Assembly (NCBI RefSeq): GCF_001424425.1
Contig: NZ_LMPT01000012.1
Coordinates: 362,601-426,600, forward strand
DNA length: 64,000 bases
DNA from: Acidovorax sp. Leaf191
GTDB taxonomy: Bacteria > Pseudomonadota > Gammaproteobacteria > Burkholderiales > Burkholderiaceae_C
Direction of reading: 5' to 3'
The position numbers and the translations under genes were made by a program. Each line of letters opens with the position of its first letter. Position 1 is the first letter of the stretch. This document shows positions 16,641 through 26,270 of the stretch, in pieces. Under the pieces are notes generated by a model. It had not been told where the DNA came from, ran no database searches, and was given only the letters and a program-made list of their open reading frames with translations.

Positions 16641-17600
16641 TCAGAAATCCGATTGGGCGAGCACGTTCTCGACGTAGTTGGGGTCTCCTACCGTGCCCCG
16701 GTCGGCCACCGGCACACGTTCCCACTCGGCGAAGCCGCGCGTGCCGCTGCCGTCGACTGTGACGAAGAGCACTCCGTTGTCCTGCCGCACGCGGTATTCA
16801 TGCAAACCGTTGGCGTAGCCGTTGAAACCGCGCAGCGTGTCGAGTTCAAGCTGCTCGGGCGTGTAGTCCGGCAATTCGACGGGCAGCGCTGGAAGTCCCT
16901 GCGCGGTGCGAGCCCGATTCCATGCAGTCACCAGGTTGCGAAAACGCTCTCCGGTGCGTACGTTGCGAGGATAACTTTTTGCAATGCGCTCCTTCTCCTG
17001 GTACAGCGCCCAGCCTCCACGCACGTTGTCCTTCCAGTTCCAGGTTTGGTCAGCCGTCGGCGCCGGCCGGGTGAGCTGGCACAGGCCTACGCCGCCCAGG
17101 CCGTCACTGCTGTACTTGGGCCAGTTGCTCGGCGTGCGGAATTGCTGGAGCGAGCTCTCCTGCCGCATCTTCTTGCGAAAGACAGGGCGGTTGGCTCCGA
17201 TGCTGTTGGCAAAGGCACGTATGGCAGTGCCCGTGGGGTTGGTGCCCACGACGGTCCAGCTGGCACGCGCGCGCTGCTCGGTGGTCCCCACCCGCATGAT
17301 CACCTGCACGGTCAGCAGGCCGCCGCGCACTTCGGTGAAGGGAATGCGCCACGTGGGGCTGAGACCCGTTTGCGGCGCGATGCGGCTGTGCTGAGAGCTG
17401 CGCCCTCCGCCAAAAGCGACGTTGGTCGGTGGTGCACTGCCATCGAACGCGAGCGTCGCCGACCATTCGTACGTCGGTGCCGGTCCGCTCGGCATGGGCT
17501 GGCCCTGCATCACGGCGGTGACCGTGACCGTGGGCATCGTGGCATCGTCTGTGATCGAGAATCGAGTTCCTGCGGGTTGGCTGGTGATGGCGAGCGGCAT
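16641..17600 (-). CDS. Putative lysozyme/lytic transglycosylase-like protein with N-terminal Ig-like domain
   Basis: The 319-residue protein has no signal peptide. Residues ~1-118 are beta-rich with Thr/Val alternation (MPTVTVTAVMQGQP, TYEWSATLAFDG, GLLTVQVIMRVGTTEQ), as in an Ig-like domain. Residues ~125-240 look like a lysozyme fold: MRQESSLQQF, whose Glu is in the position of the catalytic Glu of transglycosylases, followed by GLGGVGLCQLTRP, the equivalent of the G-x-GLMQ motif, then a helical WNWKDNVRGGWALYQEKERI. A peptidoglycan hydrolase without export signal but with an adjacent periplasmic lipoprotein suggests a type VI-style effector. No secretion genes, VgrG or PAAR lie in the window. 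Homology was judged by motif only. Confidence 0.55.
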   Translation of the reverse strand: MPLAITSQPAGTRFSITDDATMPTVTVTAVMQGQPMPSGPAPTYEWSATLAFDGSAPPTNVAFGGGRSSQHSRIAPQTGLSPTWRIPFTEVRGGLLTVQVIMRVGTTEQRARASWTVVGTNPTGTAIRAFANSIGANRPVFRKKMRQESSLQQFRTPSNWPKYSSDGLGGVGLCQLTRPAPTADQTWNWKDNVRGGWALYQEKERIAKSYPRNVRTGERFRNLVTAWNRARTAQGLPALPVELPDYTPEQLELDTLRGFNGYANGLHEYRVRQDNGVLFVTVDGSGTRGFAEWERVPVADRGTVGDPNYVENVLAQSDF

Positions 17601-17823
17601 ATGAAAAGGGCGGTGAATGCGTTGCTGCAGACGGCGATTTCGCGTCTTTCGCTTCGATTCTCACGCGCCCATGTGCCAGCTTGGTCAGCGTGCCAGGCTT
17701 TGTTGTATCTTGATGTGAAGCCGTCGCAAAAACCCCAGATGGGTTGCAACACGCTGTGGCCCGCGCTCCCATCCACCGCGGTACTTGCCGGTGGCAGCGG
17801 CGTATTCCTGCACGGCGGCATTT

Positions 17824-19212
17824 TCAGGCCCGTGTGGCGATCCTGGCCCGTGCTGGCTTTTTTTCGGAGAGCACCGGCAACCCCAGCACCCCATTCACCA
17901 CCCCCACCTGCCGCGCCAGCCTCACCGACTCCGGCTGCGCATTCGACAAGGGCTGCAGCAGGTTCTGCACCGCCGCCCACTGCCCGTTGCGCTGCAGCGC
18001 ATCCAGCCAGATCTGGTGGAACAGGTCGCGCTGCGCGTGGCTGCCGCCGATCTCAATCAGGCGGGGCAAGGCCAGGCCCAGTTGCCGGGCCGCGGTGGTC
18101 CAGTCGCCCTGGGCGTGCGCGAGCAGGCCTTGCGCGGCGGGTACGCAGACCTGCTGCCAGACCGTGCGTTCATGGGACTCGGTGCGGGTGGCGGCGTGGG
18201 CCTCGATGTTGCGCAGCAGGGTGAGCGCGGTTGCGGTGCGGCCTGCGCGGGCCAGGCCGTAGAGGTACTGCAGGTCGAGAAACGGCAGCACGTGGTCGGA
18301 CAGGCGCAGGGCCAGGTGGTCGGCCACGTCGGCCCAGCGGGGGCCCACATCGACGCCCGCCAGCTCCAGCCGCGCCAGCAGCGAGACGGCGTTGATCTGG
18401 TCCTGCGTGTATTCCTTGACCACGCCCCAGACCTGCTGGTCGTACAGCGCCAGCACGTCGGCATGGCGGTCCTGCTCCAGCAGGAAGAGGGCCTGGTGCC
18501 ACCAGTTGTGGGTGACCATGAAGGAGTTCAGTCCCGTCCAGGTGTCGCTCACGCCGGCCAGGAAGTCCGTGCCTTCGGCGATGCGCCCCTGGGTCAGCAT
18601 CACGTGGGCCAGCGCGTGGTGGGCCCAGGGCTCCTTGCGGCACAGGGTGACGGCGTGGCGTGCGGCGGCCTCGGCCTCGGTCAGCAGGTGGCATTGCTCC
18701 CAGCCGAAGGCCAGCATGCCATGCAGGTACGGCACGTCGGCGGCAGCGGGCACGGCCTGCAGGGCCATGCGCAGCATGCCGGGCGAGTCGCCGCGGTTGA
18801 ACAAGTGGTACTGGCCGAGCTTGAGCGAAGCCAGGTCGCGCGGGCTCAGGCGGGCCTGTTCTTCGTGCAGGGCGATGGCGCGGGGCAGGTCGCCGTCCAC
18901 CCATGCGGCCACGGCGGCCACGAAGCGCTGTTCGCGCTCGCTGGCCCGTGGCGCGCTGGCGAGGGCCTGGTCGATGAAGGGGCGTGCGTTGTGCGATGCG
19001 TCCGCCGACTCGGCAAACATGTGCAGCGCCGCGCAGCAAGCCTGCACGATGGCGCTGGTGTCTTGCGCCGCGCCGAGCACGTTCACCGCGCGGGCTTCGC
19101 AGGCGATGAAGCCTTCCACGAAGTCATTGAGCGCCGCCAGGCTGGCCGCATCGTGCAGCGTGGCGGGGTTGCCCAGGCTGTCGGTCAGGGGCGTGTGTGG
19201 CTGTGGCTGCAT
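17824..19212 (-). CDS. TPR protein of the TTC38 family
   Basis: The 462-residue, helix-rich protein resembles eukaryotic TTC38 and its bacterial relatives. Supporting segments are MLAFGWEQCHLLTEAEAAAR, PWAHHALAHVMLTQGR and VTHNWWHQALFLLEQDRH, the last with the His-Asn-Trp-Trp-His pattern that I associate with this group. Repeats of about 35 residues run through the middle. There is no signal peptide or membrane segment. The function of the family is unknown. The gene starts 28 bases after a gene for a membrane-anchored protein, so they probably form a pair. The C-terminus ends in a basic, low-complexity tail. Confidence 0.72.
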   Translation of the reverse strand: MQPQPHTPLTDSLGNPATLHDAASLAALNDFVEGFIACEARAVNVLGAAQDTSAIVQACCAALHMFAESADASHNARPFIDQALASAPRASEREQRFVAAVAAWVDGDLPRAIALHEEQARLSPRDLASLKLGQYHLFNRGDSPGMLRMALQAVPAAADVPYLHGMLAFGWEQCHLLTEAEAAARHAVTLCRKEPWAHHALAHVMLTQGRIAEGTDFLAGVSDTWTGLNSFMVTHNWWHQALFLLEQDRHADVLALYDQQVWGVVKEYTQDQINAVSLLARLELAGVDVGPRWADVADHLALRLSDHVLPFLDLQYLYGLARAGRTATALTLLRNIEAHAATRTESHERTVWQQVCVPAAQGLLAHAQGDWTTAARQLGLALPRLIEIGGSHAQRDLFHQIWLDALQRNGQWAAVQNLLQPLSNAQPESVRLARQVGVVNGVLGLPVLSEKKPARARIATRA

Positions 19213-19240
19213 GGTGGGGGCATGGTGTCGGCCGCCGCGG

Positions 19241-19849
19241 TCAGCCGCCCTTGATCAGGGCCAGGTAGGCGTTGCGCGTCTCGGCCGACACGGAGGCGAC
19301 GAGTTGTTCGTGCGGGGTCTGGTGGCGGGCCAGCATGCGGGCGGTGGCGATGGTCTTGGACTTGCAGAACCAGTGGCAGGTGTGCTGCATGAGGAAGAGC
19401 TCGGCCGTCATCATGTAGGCCCGGTCCTTGGGCGACAGGTGGCCGGTGTTCTGCACCACGTGGGCAATGCCGCGCGCGTGGATGGCCAGGGCCTTGCGCA
19501 TGTCGAAAGTCAGGGCGGGCAGCACTTTTTCGACGAACGGAAAGGCCATGGACAGGCGGCTGACCCGCGTGCTTTCTTCGCTCATCTTGGCGAAGTCGGC
19601 GGCGAAGCGGTTGAACTGCTCGCTCAGCTGCAGCTCGGTGGTGCTCAGCAGGCTCCAGATCTGGCCGCGGCGTTCGTCGGTGCCTTCGCCCAGTGCGCGC
19701 AGGTAGCCGTCGGTCAGCGCCTCCATGAGCTTTTCGATCTGGTAGTTGGCCAGGTGGCTGCCCAGCAGCACGATGCGCTTGCGCTGCTCTTTGGCGTTGA
19801 GCATGAAGGTGCCGGTGGCGATGAGGATCGCCATGATGAGGATGTCCAT
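19241..19849 (-). CDS. Conserved hypothetical membrane-anchored protein
   Basis: The 202-residue product has one N-terminal membrane segment (MDILIMAILIATGTFML) directly followed by positive charge (NAKEQRKR), so the bulk should be cytoplasmic. The rest is helical, with QIEKLMEALTDGYLRALG and a Cys/His-containing stretch LMQHTCHWFCKSKTIATARM near residues 153-172. No domain is recognised. It precedes the TTC38-like gene in the same direction. The ATG at 19849 is chosen because the membrane segment starts there; the open frame extends further upstream through unconvincing sequence. Confidence 0.6.
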   Translation of the reverse strand: MDILIMAILIATGTFMLNAKEQRKRIVLLGSHLANYQIEKLMEALTDGYLRALGEGTDERRGQIWSLLSTTELQLSEQFNRFAADFAKMSEESTRVSRLSMAFPFVEKVLPALTFDMRKALAIHARGIAHVVQNTGHLSPKDRAYMMTAELFLMQHTCHWFCKSKTIATARMLARHQTPHEQLVASVSAETRNAYLALIKGG

Positions 19850-19994
19850 GCTGTGGTGACGTAGTGCGTTGGGGCCCCGGTGTGCGCTGGCCGCAGAAAA
19901 AGAACACGCCGGACGGCCGGCGCCTGTGCCCCCCGAGCGTACCAACAACTGCGGCGCGCGAGGCACAGGGTAAGAACCTGTTCTCAGTCCCAGT

Positions 19995-21407
19995 CTACGC
20001 TGCTGGCGGCAGCGGCCAGGGGCGCTGCGGGTCGCGGATCTGCTCGAACGCGTGCGCCACCTGCAGCACGCCCAGGTCGTCGAAGCGCGCACCGGCGATC
20101 TGCAGCCCGATGGGCAGTCCGGTGGACGTGTAGCCGCAGTTGACCGCCGCCGCGGGCTGCTCGGACATGTTGAACGGCACGGTGAAGCCGATGTGCTCCA
20201 GCGGGCGCAGCGGGTCGTTGGTGGGCGAGGGTAGTTCGGCCTGGAAGGCGGGCATGGGCGCCACGGGCGAGATCACGTAGTCGAACGCGCTGCAAGCTTT
20301 GACGGTGGCCACGCGCGTCAGGTGGAACTGGTGGCTGGCGTTGAAGACTTCGGTGCCGCTCATGCCGGCCGCGCTGTCGGCCCAGGTGCGGATATAGGGC
20401 AGCACCTTGTCGCGGCGCTCCGCGGGCAGGGCCTGCAGGTCGATGTGCGAGCGCATGCGCCAGAAGTGGTCCATGCCGTCGAGCATGGCCTGGGTCATGA
20501 AGGGCTGCAGGGGCACGATGGTGGCGCCCGCGGCCTCCATCAGGCGCGCCGCGCGCTCGATGGCGGCCTTGACTTCAGGCTCCACGGGCAGGCCGCATCC
20601 GGCGTCCAGCAGCAGGCCGATCTTCAAGCCTTGCAGGCCGCGCGTGCGCTCGGCCCGCTGGTCGAACTGGCCCCAGGCGATGTCCTGCGCGGGCAGGCTC
20701 ATGCTGTCGCGCGCGTCGGGCTGGCTGAGCACCTGCATCATCAGCGCGGCGTCGGCCACGGTGCGGGTCATCGGGCCGGCGGCGCGGCCGGTGTACGGTG
20801 GGTCGATGGGGATGCGGCCCAGGCTGGGCTTGAGGCTGAAGATGCCGCACCAGCTGGCCGGCAGCCGCAGCGAGCCGCCGATGTCGGTGCCGATGTGCAG
20901 CGGGCCGTAGCCGGCCGCCGCCGCCGCCCCGCCACCCGCGCTGGAGCCGCCGGGGCCCTTGGTGGTGTCCCAGGGGTTGCGCGACAGCGGGTGGAAGGTC
21001 GACAGGCCCGAAGACAGCATGCCGTAGTCGGGCATGGTGGTCTTGGCGACGATGACGGCACCGGATTCGCGCATGCGTGCCGCTGGTGGTGCGTCGGCCG
21101 ACGCGGCCACCAGTTCCACGGCTGCGGTGCCCAGGGGCGTCGGGTCGTCCTGCGTGGCGATGTTTTCCTTGATGGTGCTGGGCACGCCATCCAACAGGCC
21201 CTGGGGCTCGCCCTTGTGCCAGCGGGCTTCCGACGCACGGGCCTGCGCCAGGGCGGCTTCGGGCCGCAGCAGGTAGGTGGCCTGGATGTGGGGCTCCCAG
21301 CGCTCGATGTGCGCCAGCACGGCCTGCGTGACCTCCACCGGAGAGAGTGTGCGCTGGCGGTAGGCGGCCAGGAGTTCGTGGGCGGGCAGGTCGTGCAAGG
21401 CAGTCAT
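19995..21407 (-). CDS. Amidase signature family hydrolase
   Basis: The 470-residue enzyme has the Ser-cisSer-Lys triad of amidase-signature hydrolases: K80 (STIKEN), S155 (GPGGSSAGG) and S179 (GTDIGGSLRLPAS), with the same spacing as in fatty acid amide hydrolase (75 and 24 residues). Such enzymes cleave amides to acid and ammonia or amine in the cytoplasm. There are no adjacent gatB or gatC genes, so a stand-alone metabolic amidase is more likely than GatA. It is the last gene behind a peptide-type ABC transporter on the same strand, separated from the binding-protein gene by family A and B repeats. It may process what that transporter imports, which is inference. Confidence 0.88.
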   Translation of the reverse strand: MTALHDLPAHELLAAYRQRTLSPVEVTQAVLAHIERWEPHIQATYLLRPEAALAQARASEARWHKGEPQGLLDGVPSTIKENIATQDDPTPLGTAAVELVAASADAPPAARMRESGAVIVAKTTMPDYGMLSSGLSTFHPLSRNPWDTTKGPGGSSAGGGAAAAAGYGPLHIGTDIGGSLRLPASWCGIFSLKPSLGRIPIDPPYTGRAAGPMTRTVADAALMMQVLSQPDARDSMSLPAQDIAWGQFDQRAERTRGLQGLKIGLLLDAGCGLPVEPEVKAAIERAARLMEAAGATIVPLQPFMTQAMLDGMDHFWRMRSHIDLQALPAERRDKVLPYIRTWADSAAGMSGTEVFNASHQFHLTRVATVKACSAFDYVISPVAPMPAFQAELPSPTNDPLRPLEHIGFTVPFNMSEQPAAAVNCGYTSTGLPIGLQIAGARFDDLGVLQVAHAFEQIRDPQRPWPLPPAA

Positions 21408-21427
21408 GTCGGGAGTTCTACAAGTAA

Positions 21428-21475
21428 AAAAGGCTGCTACCGCTTACTGGTAAAGCGCTAGCAGCTATTGTTTTG
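21428..21475 (-). repeat. Family B palindromic repeat, copy B3
   Basis: Read on the minus strand this is AATAGCTGCTAGCGCTTT, a short loop, AGTAAGCGGTAGCAGCC and a T-run. It is one of the best-preserved copies. It lies upstream of the amidase start. Confidence 0.8.
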
Positions 21476-21540
21476 GGAGCAATTCACTACCGCTCGTTTT
21501 AGTGGTCCATTGCGCAGCGCGCCGCCCCCAGCCCACAAAA

Positions 21541-21661
21541 CTGGCGCGGCCATAGCCAGTGGCCCCCGTGCAAGGGCCGCCCCGCCGCACCGGGGGCGTC
21601 CCCCTCCCGACTCGCGCAGCGAGTCGAGAGAGGGGGAAGGCGCGAAGCGACTCAGGGGGTG
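21541..21661 (-). repeat. Family A 3'-end hairpin repeat, copy A4 (long form)
   Basis: On the minus strand it begins about eight bases after the stop of the binding-protein gene. The internal hairpin is GACTCGC-tgc-GCGAGTC where A3 and A5 have GCATTGC / GCAATGC: all the pairs are kept although the bases differ. Confidence 0.85.
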
Positions 21662-21668
21662 TTTAATC

Positions 21669-23159
21669 TCAAGACCAGGACAGCGACGAGATGTCGTTCA
21701 CGAACACCGGCATGTCTTTCCACAGGCCCTTGAGGTTCTTGTTGGCCACCGTGATCCACTGGTTGGAATACAGGAACGCGTGCACCGAGTCCTGCGCCAG
21801 CAGGCGCTGCGCCTCGCCCAGCAGGCGCGAGCGGTCGGCGGGGCGGGCGGCGTTCTTGATCTGGTTGAACAGTTCGTTGAACTTGGGCGAGTTGTAGGCC
21901 CAGTAGTAGTCGGGCTTGGCGAAGTTGCCCAGGTCGAACGGCTCGACGTGGCTGATGATCGTCAGGTCGTAGTTCTTGCTGCCGTAGGTGCCGCTGAGCC
22001 ACTGCGCCCATTCCACGTTCTGCAGCTTGGCGACGATGCCGATCTTGGCCAGCTGGGCGGCAATCACTTCGCCGCCCTGGCGCGCGTACGGCGTGGGCGG
22101 CAGCGTGACGGTCAGCTCCAGCGGCGTCTTCACGCCCGCTTCGGCCAGCAGCTTCTTGGCTTTTTCCACGTCGTACGGGTTCACGCCCGTGGTGTCCACA
22201 TAGCCGAAAGCGCCGGGCACGTAGTGGCTGCCGATGGGCGCGCCGTAGCCGTCGGCGGCGCCTTCGATCACGGCCTTGCGGTCGATGGCGGCAGCGATGG
22301 CGCGGCGCACGCGCAAGTCATCGAGTGGCTTCTTGCCGTTGTTGATGGCCAGGATGGTCTTGGCGCGCGAGCCACTCACCACCACCTGGAAGCGGGGGTT
22401 GGACTTGAACTGCGGCACGCTGCGGGGCGTGACGCGCGGGAACGCATCCACGTCGCCCGCCAGCAGGGCGGCCACCTGGGCGGCTGGGTCGGAGATGAAG
22501 CGGAAGGTGGCGCGCTTGATCTTGAGCGCCTTGGCGTCGCGAAAGCCTTCCCACGCCGTCAGCACGATGGACGAGCCCTTGTTCCAGGCGTTGAGCTGGT
22601 AGGGGCCGGTGCCCACGGGCTTGTTGGCGTTGCCGTCGGCGCTCTTGGGCTCCACGATGATGGAGGTGGCCTGGCCCAGCACGAAGAGCAGGTCGGGGTC
22701 GATGTCCTTGTTCAGCACCACGACGGTGAAGTCGTCCACCACCTGCGTGGTGAGGTTGGCGAAGGTGCGCTTGTCCTTGTTGGTGCTCTTCTCGCCGCCC
22801 GCGCGGTCGTACGAGAACTTCACGGCGGCGGCGGTGAAGGGCTCGCCGTTCTGGAACTTCACGCCACGGCGCAGCTTGAAGGTGTAGGTCTTGAGGTCGG
22901 GCGAGACTTCCCAGCTCTCGGCCAGCAGGGGCGAGACGCTGCCGTCGGCATTGATCTTGGTGAGCGTCTCGAAGATGTTGTACTGGACGATCTCGCCGAT
23001 GGCAGATGCCGCGCCGGCGGTCGGGTCCAGGCCCGGCGGCTCCAGCGTCATGGCCAGCGTGACCGCATCTTTGCGGCTCTGCGCCAGCGCGCCGAGCGGG
23101 GTGGACAGGGGCACTGCGGCGATGGCGCCGGTGGCAAGGACGGTACGGCGGTTCAGCAT
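21669..23159 (-). CDS. Peptide/nickel-type ABC transporter substrate-binding protein (SBP family 5)
   Basis: The 496-residue protein has an export signal MLNRRTVLATGAIAAVPLST with cleavage near GALAQ; the paired Arg gives it a Tat-like look, although Sec is possible. The mature part carries SBP_bac_5 features: LEPPGLDPTAGAASAIGEIV, WEVSPDLKTYTFKLRRGVKF, and YDVEKAKKLLAEAG. It would bind the ligand in the periplasm for the DppBCDF-like transporter encoded upstream. Ligand specificity within this family (peptides, nickel, opines, glutathione) cannot be read. The start is supported by a GGAG ribosome site nine bases before the ATG at 23159. Confidence 0.9.
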   Translation of the reverse strand: MLNRRTVLATGAIAAVPLSTPLGALAQSRKDAVTLAMTLEPPGLDPTAGAASAIGEIVQYNIFETLTKINADGSVSPLLAESWEVSPDLKTYTFKLRRGVKFQNGEPFTAAAVKFSYDRAGGEKSTNKDKRTFANLTTQVVDDFTVVVLNKDIDPDLLFVLGQATSIIVEPKSADGNANKPVGTGPYQLNAWNKGSSIVLTAWEGFRDAKALKIKRATFRFISDPAAQVAALLAGDVDAFPRVTPRSVPQFKSNPRFQVVVSGSRAKTILAINNGKKPLDDLRVRRAIAAAIDRKAVIEGAADGYGAPIGSHYVPGAFGYVDTTGVNPYDVEKAKKLLAEAGVKTPLELTVTLPPTPYARQGGEVIAAQLAKIGIVAKLQNVEWAQWLSGTYGSKNYDLTIISHVEPFDLGNFAKPDYYWAYNSPKFNELFNQIKNAARPADRSRLLGEAQRLLAQDSVHAFLYSNQWITVANKNLKGLWKDMPVFVNDISSLSWS

Positions 23160-23267
23160 GTTCGGATACTCCAGACAAAAGACCTGACAAAAAACCAGAG
23201 GACGGGCCCGGTGCAAATGGTTACCGGGGCCCACAAAAGCTTTTTACACCATCACGTGTGCATGTGG

Positions 23268-24163
<896 letters not shown>

Positions 24164-24167
<4 letters not shown>

Positions 24168-25201
24168 GCGGCCACCTCCACGACCTGGACGGCCTCGGCG
24201 CTCAGTGCCGCGGCAATGGCCTCGCGGCGGATGCAGCGCACGACGTGGTCGCCGTCGGCATCGGTGGACACCAGTGTGGGGGCCGGCTGCTCGTGGTGGC
24301 AGGCGTCGATGGTGTAGCTGCAGCGGCCGGCAAACGGGCAGCCGGCGGGCAGGTCCACCAGCTCGGGCACCGTGCCGGGAATGGTGGACAGCCGCGGGCG
24401 CTGGCCCGGTGCATGCACCGCGCCCAGGTGGGGCCGTGCAGCGAACAGGCCGCGGGTGTAGGGATGGGTCATCGCGGAGAAGACGGACGCCGTGGAGCCG
24501 CTCTCGACGACGCTGCCGCCGTACATCACCATCATGCGGTCCACGTTCTGCGAGATCACCCCGAGGTCGTGCGAGATGAGGATCAGTGCCATGTTGCGCT
24601 CGGCCACCAGGTCGCTGATGAGGTCCAGGATCTGCTGCTGGATGGTCACATCGAGCGCGGTGGTGGGCTCGTCGGCGATCAGCAGATCGGGTCCGCAGGC
24701 CAGGGCCATGGCGATGGTGATGCGCTGGCGCTGCCCGCCCGAGAACTGGTGCGGATAGGCATCGAAGCGCTGCGCGGCGTTCGGGATGCCCACGCGGTCC
24801 AGCAGCGAAATGGCTTCCTTGCGGGCATCGGCCGCGCCCATGCCGCGGTGCAGGCGCAGCGGCTCGGCCACCTGGCGGCCGATGGTGTGCACCGGGTTCA
24901 GGGCCGTCATGGGCTCCTGGAACACCATGCCGATGCGGTTGCCGCGCATCTTGCACATCTGCGCATCGGTGCGGCCCACGAGCTCTTCGCCGTCGAAGCG
25001 GATGCTGCCCGTGACCTGCGCGCTGTCGGGCAGCAGGCCCATGAGCGACATGGCGGTGATGGACTTGCCGCAGCCCGATTCACCGATCAGGCCCAGGGTT
25101 TCGCCGCGCGCCAGCGAAAAGCTCACGCCGCGCACGGCATCGGCCGGACCGCGGTGGGTCTGCAGGCGGATGCGGAGGTTGGAGACTTCAAGCAAGGGCA
25201 T
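24164..25201 (-). CDS. ABC transporter ATP-binding protein, DppD/OppD-like
   Basis: The 345-residue ATPase has Walker A GESGCGKS, signature SGGQRQR, Walker [13 protein letters not shown] and H-loop ISHDLGVI. The C-terminal extension [15 protein letters not shown] and [19 protein letters not shown] carries the cysteine cluster seen in many OppD/DppD proteins, where it may bind a metal or Fe-S centre. It pairs with the ATPase encoded immediately downstream. A family A repeat lies between this gene and the permease gene upstream. Confidence 0.9.
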
Positions 25202-25282
25202 GGCAACAGGTCTTCATCGTTCGCAGAGTTTTTTTCAGCTGTCTATCGTGCCGGACGCGGCCGATGCAAAGGCATGCGCGAG

Positions 25283-25389
25283 ACCAGTGCCCCCGTGCAA
25301 GGGCCGCCCCGCCGCACTGGGGGCGTCCCCCTCCCGCATTGCGTAGCAATGCGGGAGAGGGGGAAGGCGCGAAGCGACTCAGGGGGTGT
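25283..25389 (-). repeat. Family A 3'-end hairpin repeat, copy A5 (long form)
   Basis: On the minus strand it begins directly after the TGA of the dppC-like gene, with the CCCCCTGAGTCGCTTCGCGC core. The internal hairpin is CCCGCATTGC-tac-GCAATGCGGG. It splits the transporter operon between permease and ATPase genes. Confidence 0.85.
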
Positions 25390-26264
25390 CATCTCTTCCT
25401 CGCCAGGCGTGGATCCAGCAGGTCGCGCAGGCCGTCGCCCAACAGGTTCAGGCCCAGCACCGCCATGGCGATCGCGACACCAGGCCACACGGCGAGCAGA
25501 GGCGCCTGGAACATCAGCGTCTGGGCCTCGCTGAGCATGCGGCCCCACGAGGGCTGGGGCGGCTGCGTGCCCAGGCCCAGGTACGACAGGGCGGCCTCGG
25601 CCAGGATGGCGATGGCGAACTGGATGGTGGCCTGCACGATCAGCACCGACAGAATGTTGGGCAGCACGTGCTCGATGGTGATGCGCCAGGCGCCCTTGCC
25701 GCAGGCGCGCGAGGCCATGATGTATTCGCGCGACCACACTGCATTGGCCGATGCGCGGGTGACGCGCGCAAACGTCGGGATGTTGAAGATGCCGATGGCG
25801 ATGATGGAGTTGACGATGCCGGCGCCAAACACCGCCGTCATCATGATGGCCGAGAGAATGGCAGGAAACGCGAAGGTGAAGTCGGCCAGCCGCATGATGA
25901 GTTCTTCGACCCAGCCCCGCTTGGCCGCGGCCAGCAGGCCCAGCGCCGTGCCGATGGTCAGGCCGATGCCCACGGCGATCACGCCCACCAGGATGGAATT
26001 GCGCGCCCCCACCAGCAGCAGCGACGCCACGTCGCGACCGAACGCATCCGTGCCCAGCCAGTGCTTGCCGTTGGGGGGCTGGAGCTTGGAGGCCAGGTCC
26101 ATCTCGTAGGGAGACCAGGGCGTCCAGGCCAGCGACAGCGCTGCGGCCAGCAGGAGCAGCAGCGACAGCACGGCACCGATCACGAAGCTGCGGTGGCGCA
26201 GCGCGCGGTGCAGCCAGCCGGGAGCTGCAGTGGCGGAAGGGGAGGGGGAGATGACGGCGCTCAT
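25389..26264 (-). CDS. ABC transporter permease, DppC-like
   Basis: The 291-residue inner-membrane protein has six or so membrane segments. The first follows HRSFVIGAVLSLLLLLAA, then the conserved periplasmic HWLGTDAFGRDVASLLLVGA motif of DppC/OppC, and the EAA loop region SREYIMASRACGKGAWRI. It pairs with the DppB-like protein encoded seven bases upstream. The C-terminus contains the conserved NLLGDGLRDLLDPRL motif of this subfamily. Confidence 0.9.
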   Translation of the reverse strand: MSAVISPSPSATAAPGWLHRALRHRSFVIGAVLSLLLLLAAALSLAWTPWSPYEMDLASKLQPPNGKHWLGTDAFGRDVASLLLVGARNSILVGVIAVGIGLTIGTALGLLAAAKRGWVEELIMRLADFTFAFPAILSAIMMTAVFGAGIVNSIIAIGIFNIPTFARVTRASANAVWSREYIMASRACGKGAWRITIEHVLPNILSVLIVQATIQFAIAILAEAALSYLGLGTQPPQPSWGRMLSEAQTLMFQAPLLAVWPGVAIAMAVLGLNLLGDGLRDLLDPRLARKR

Positions 26265-26270
26265 GGGGGA

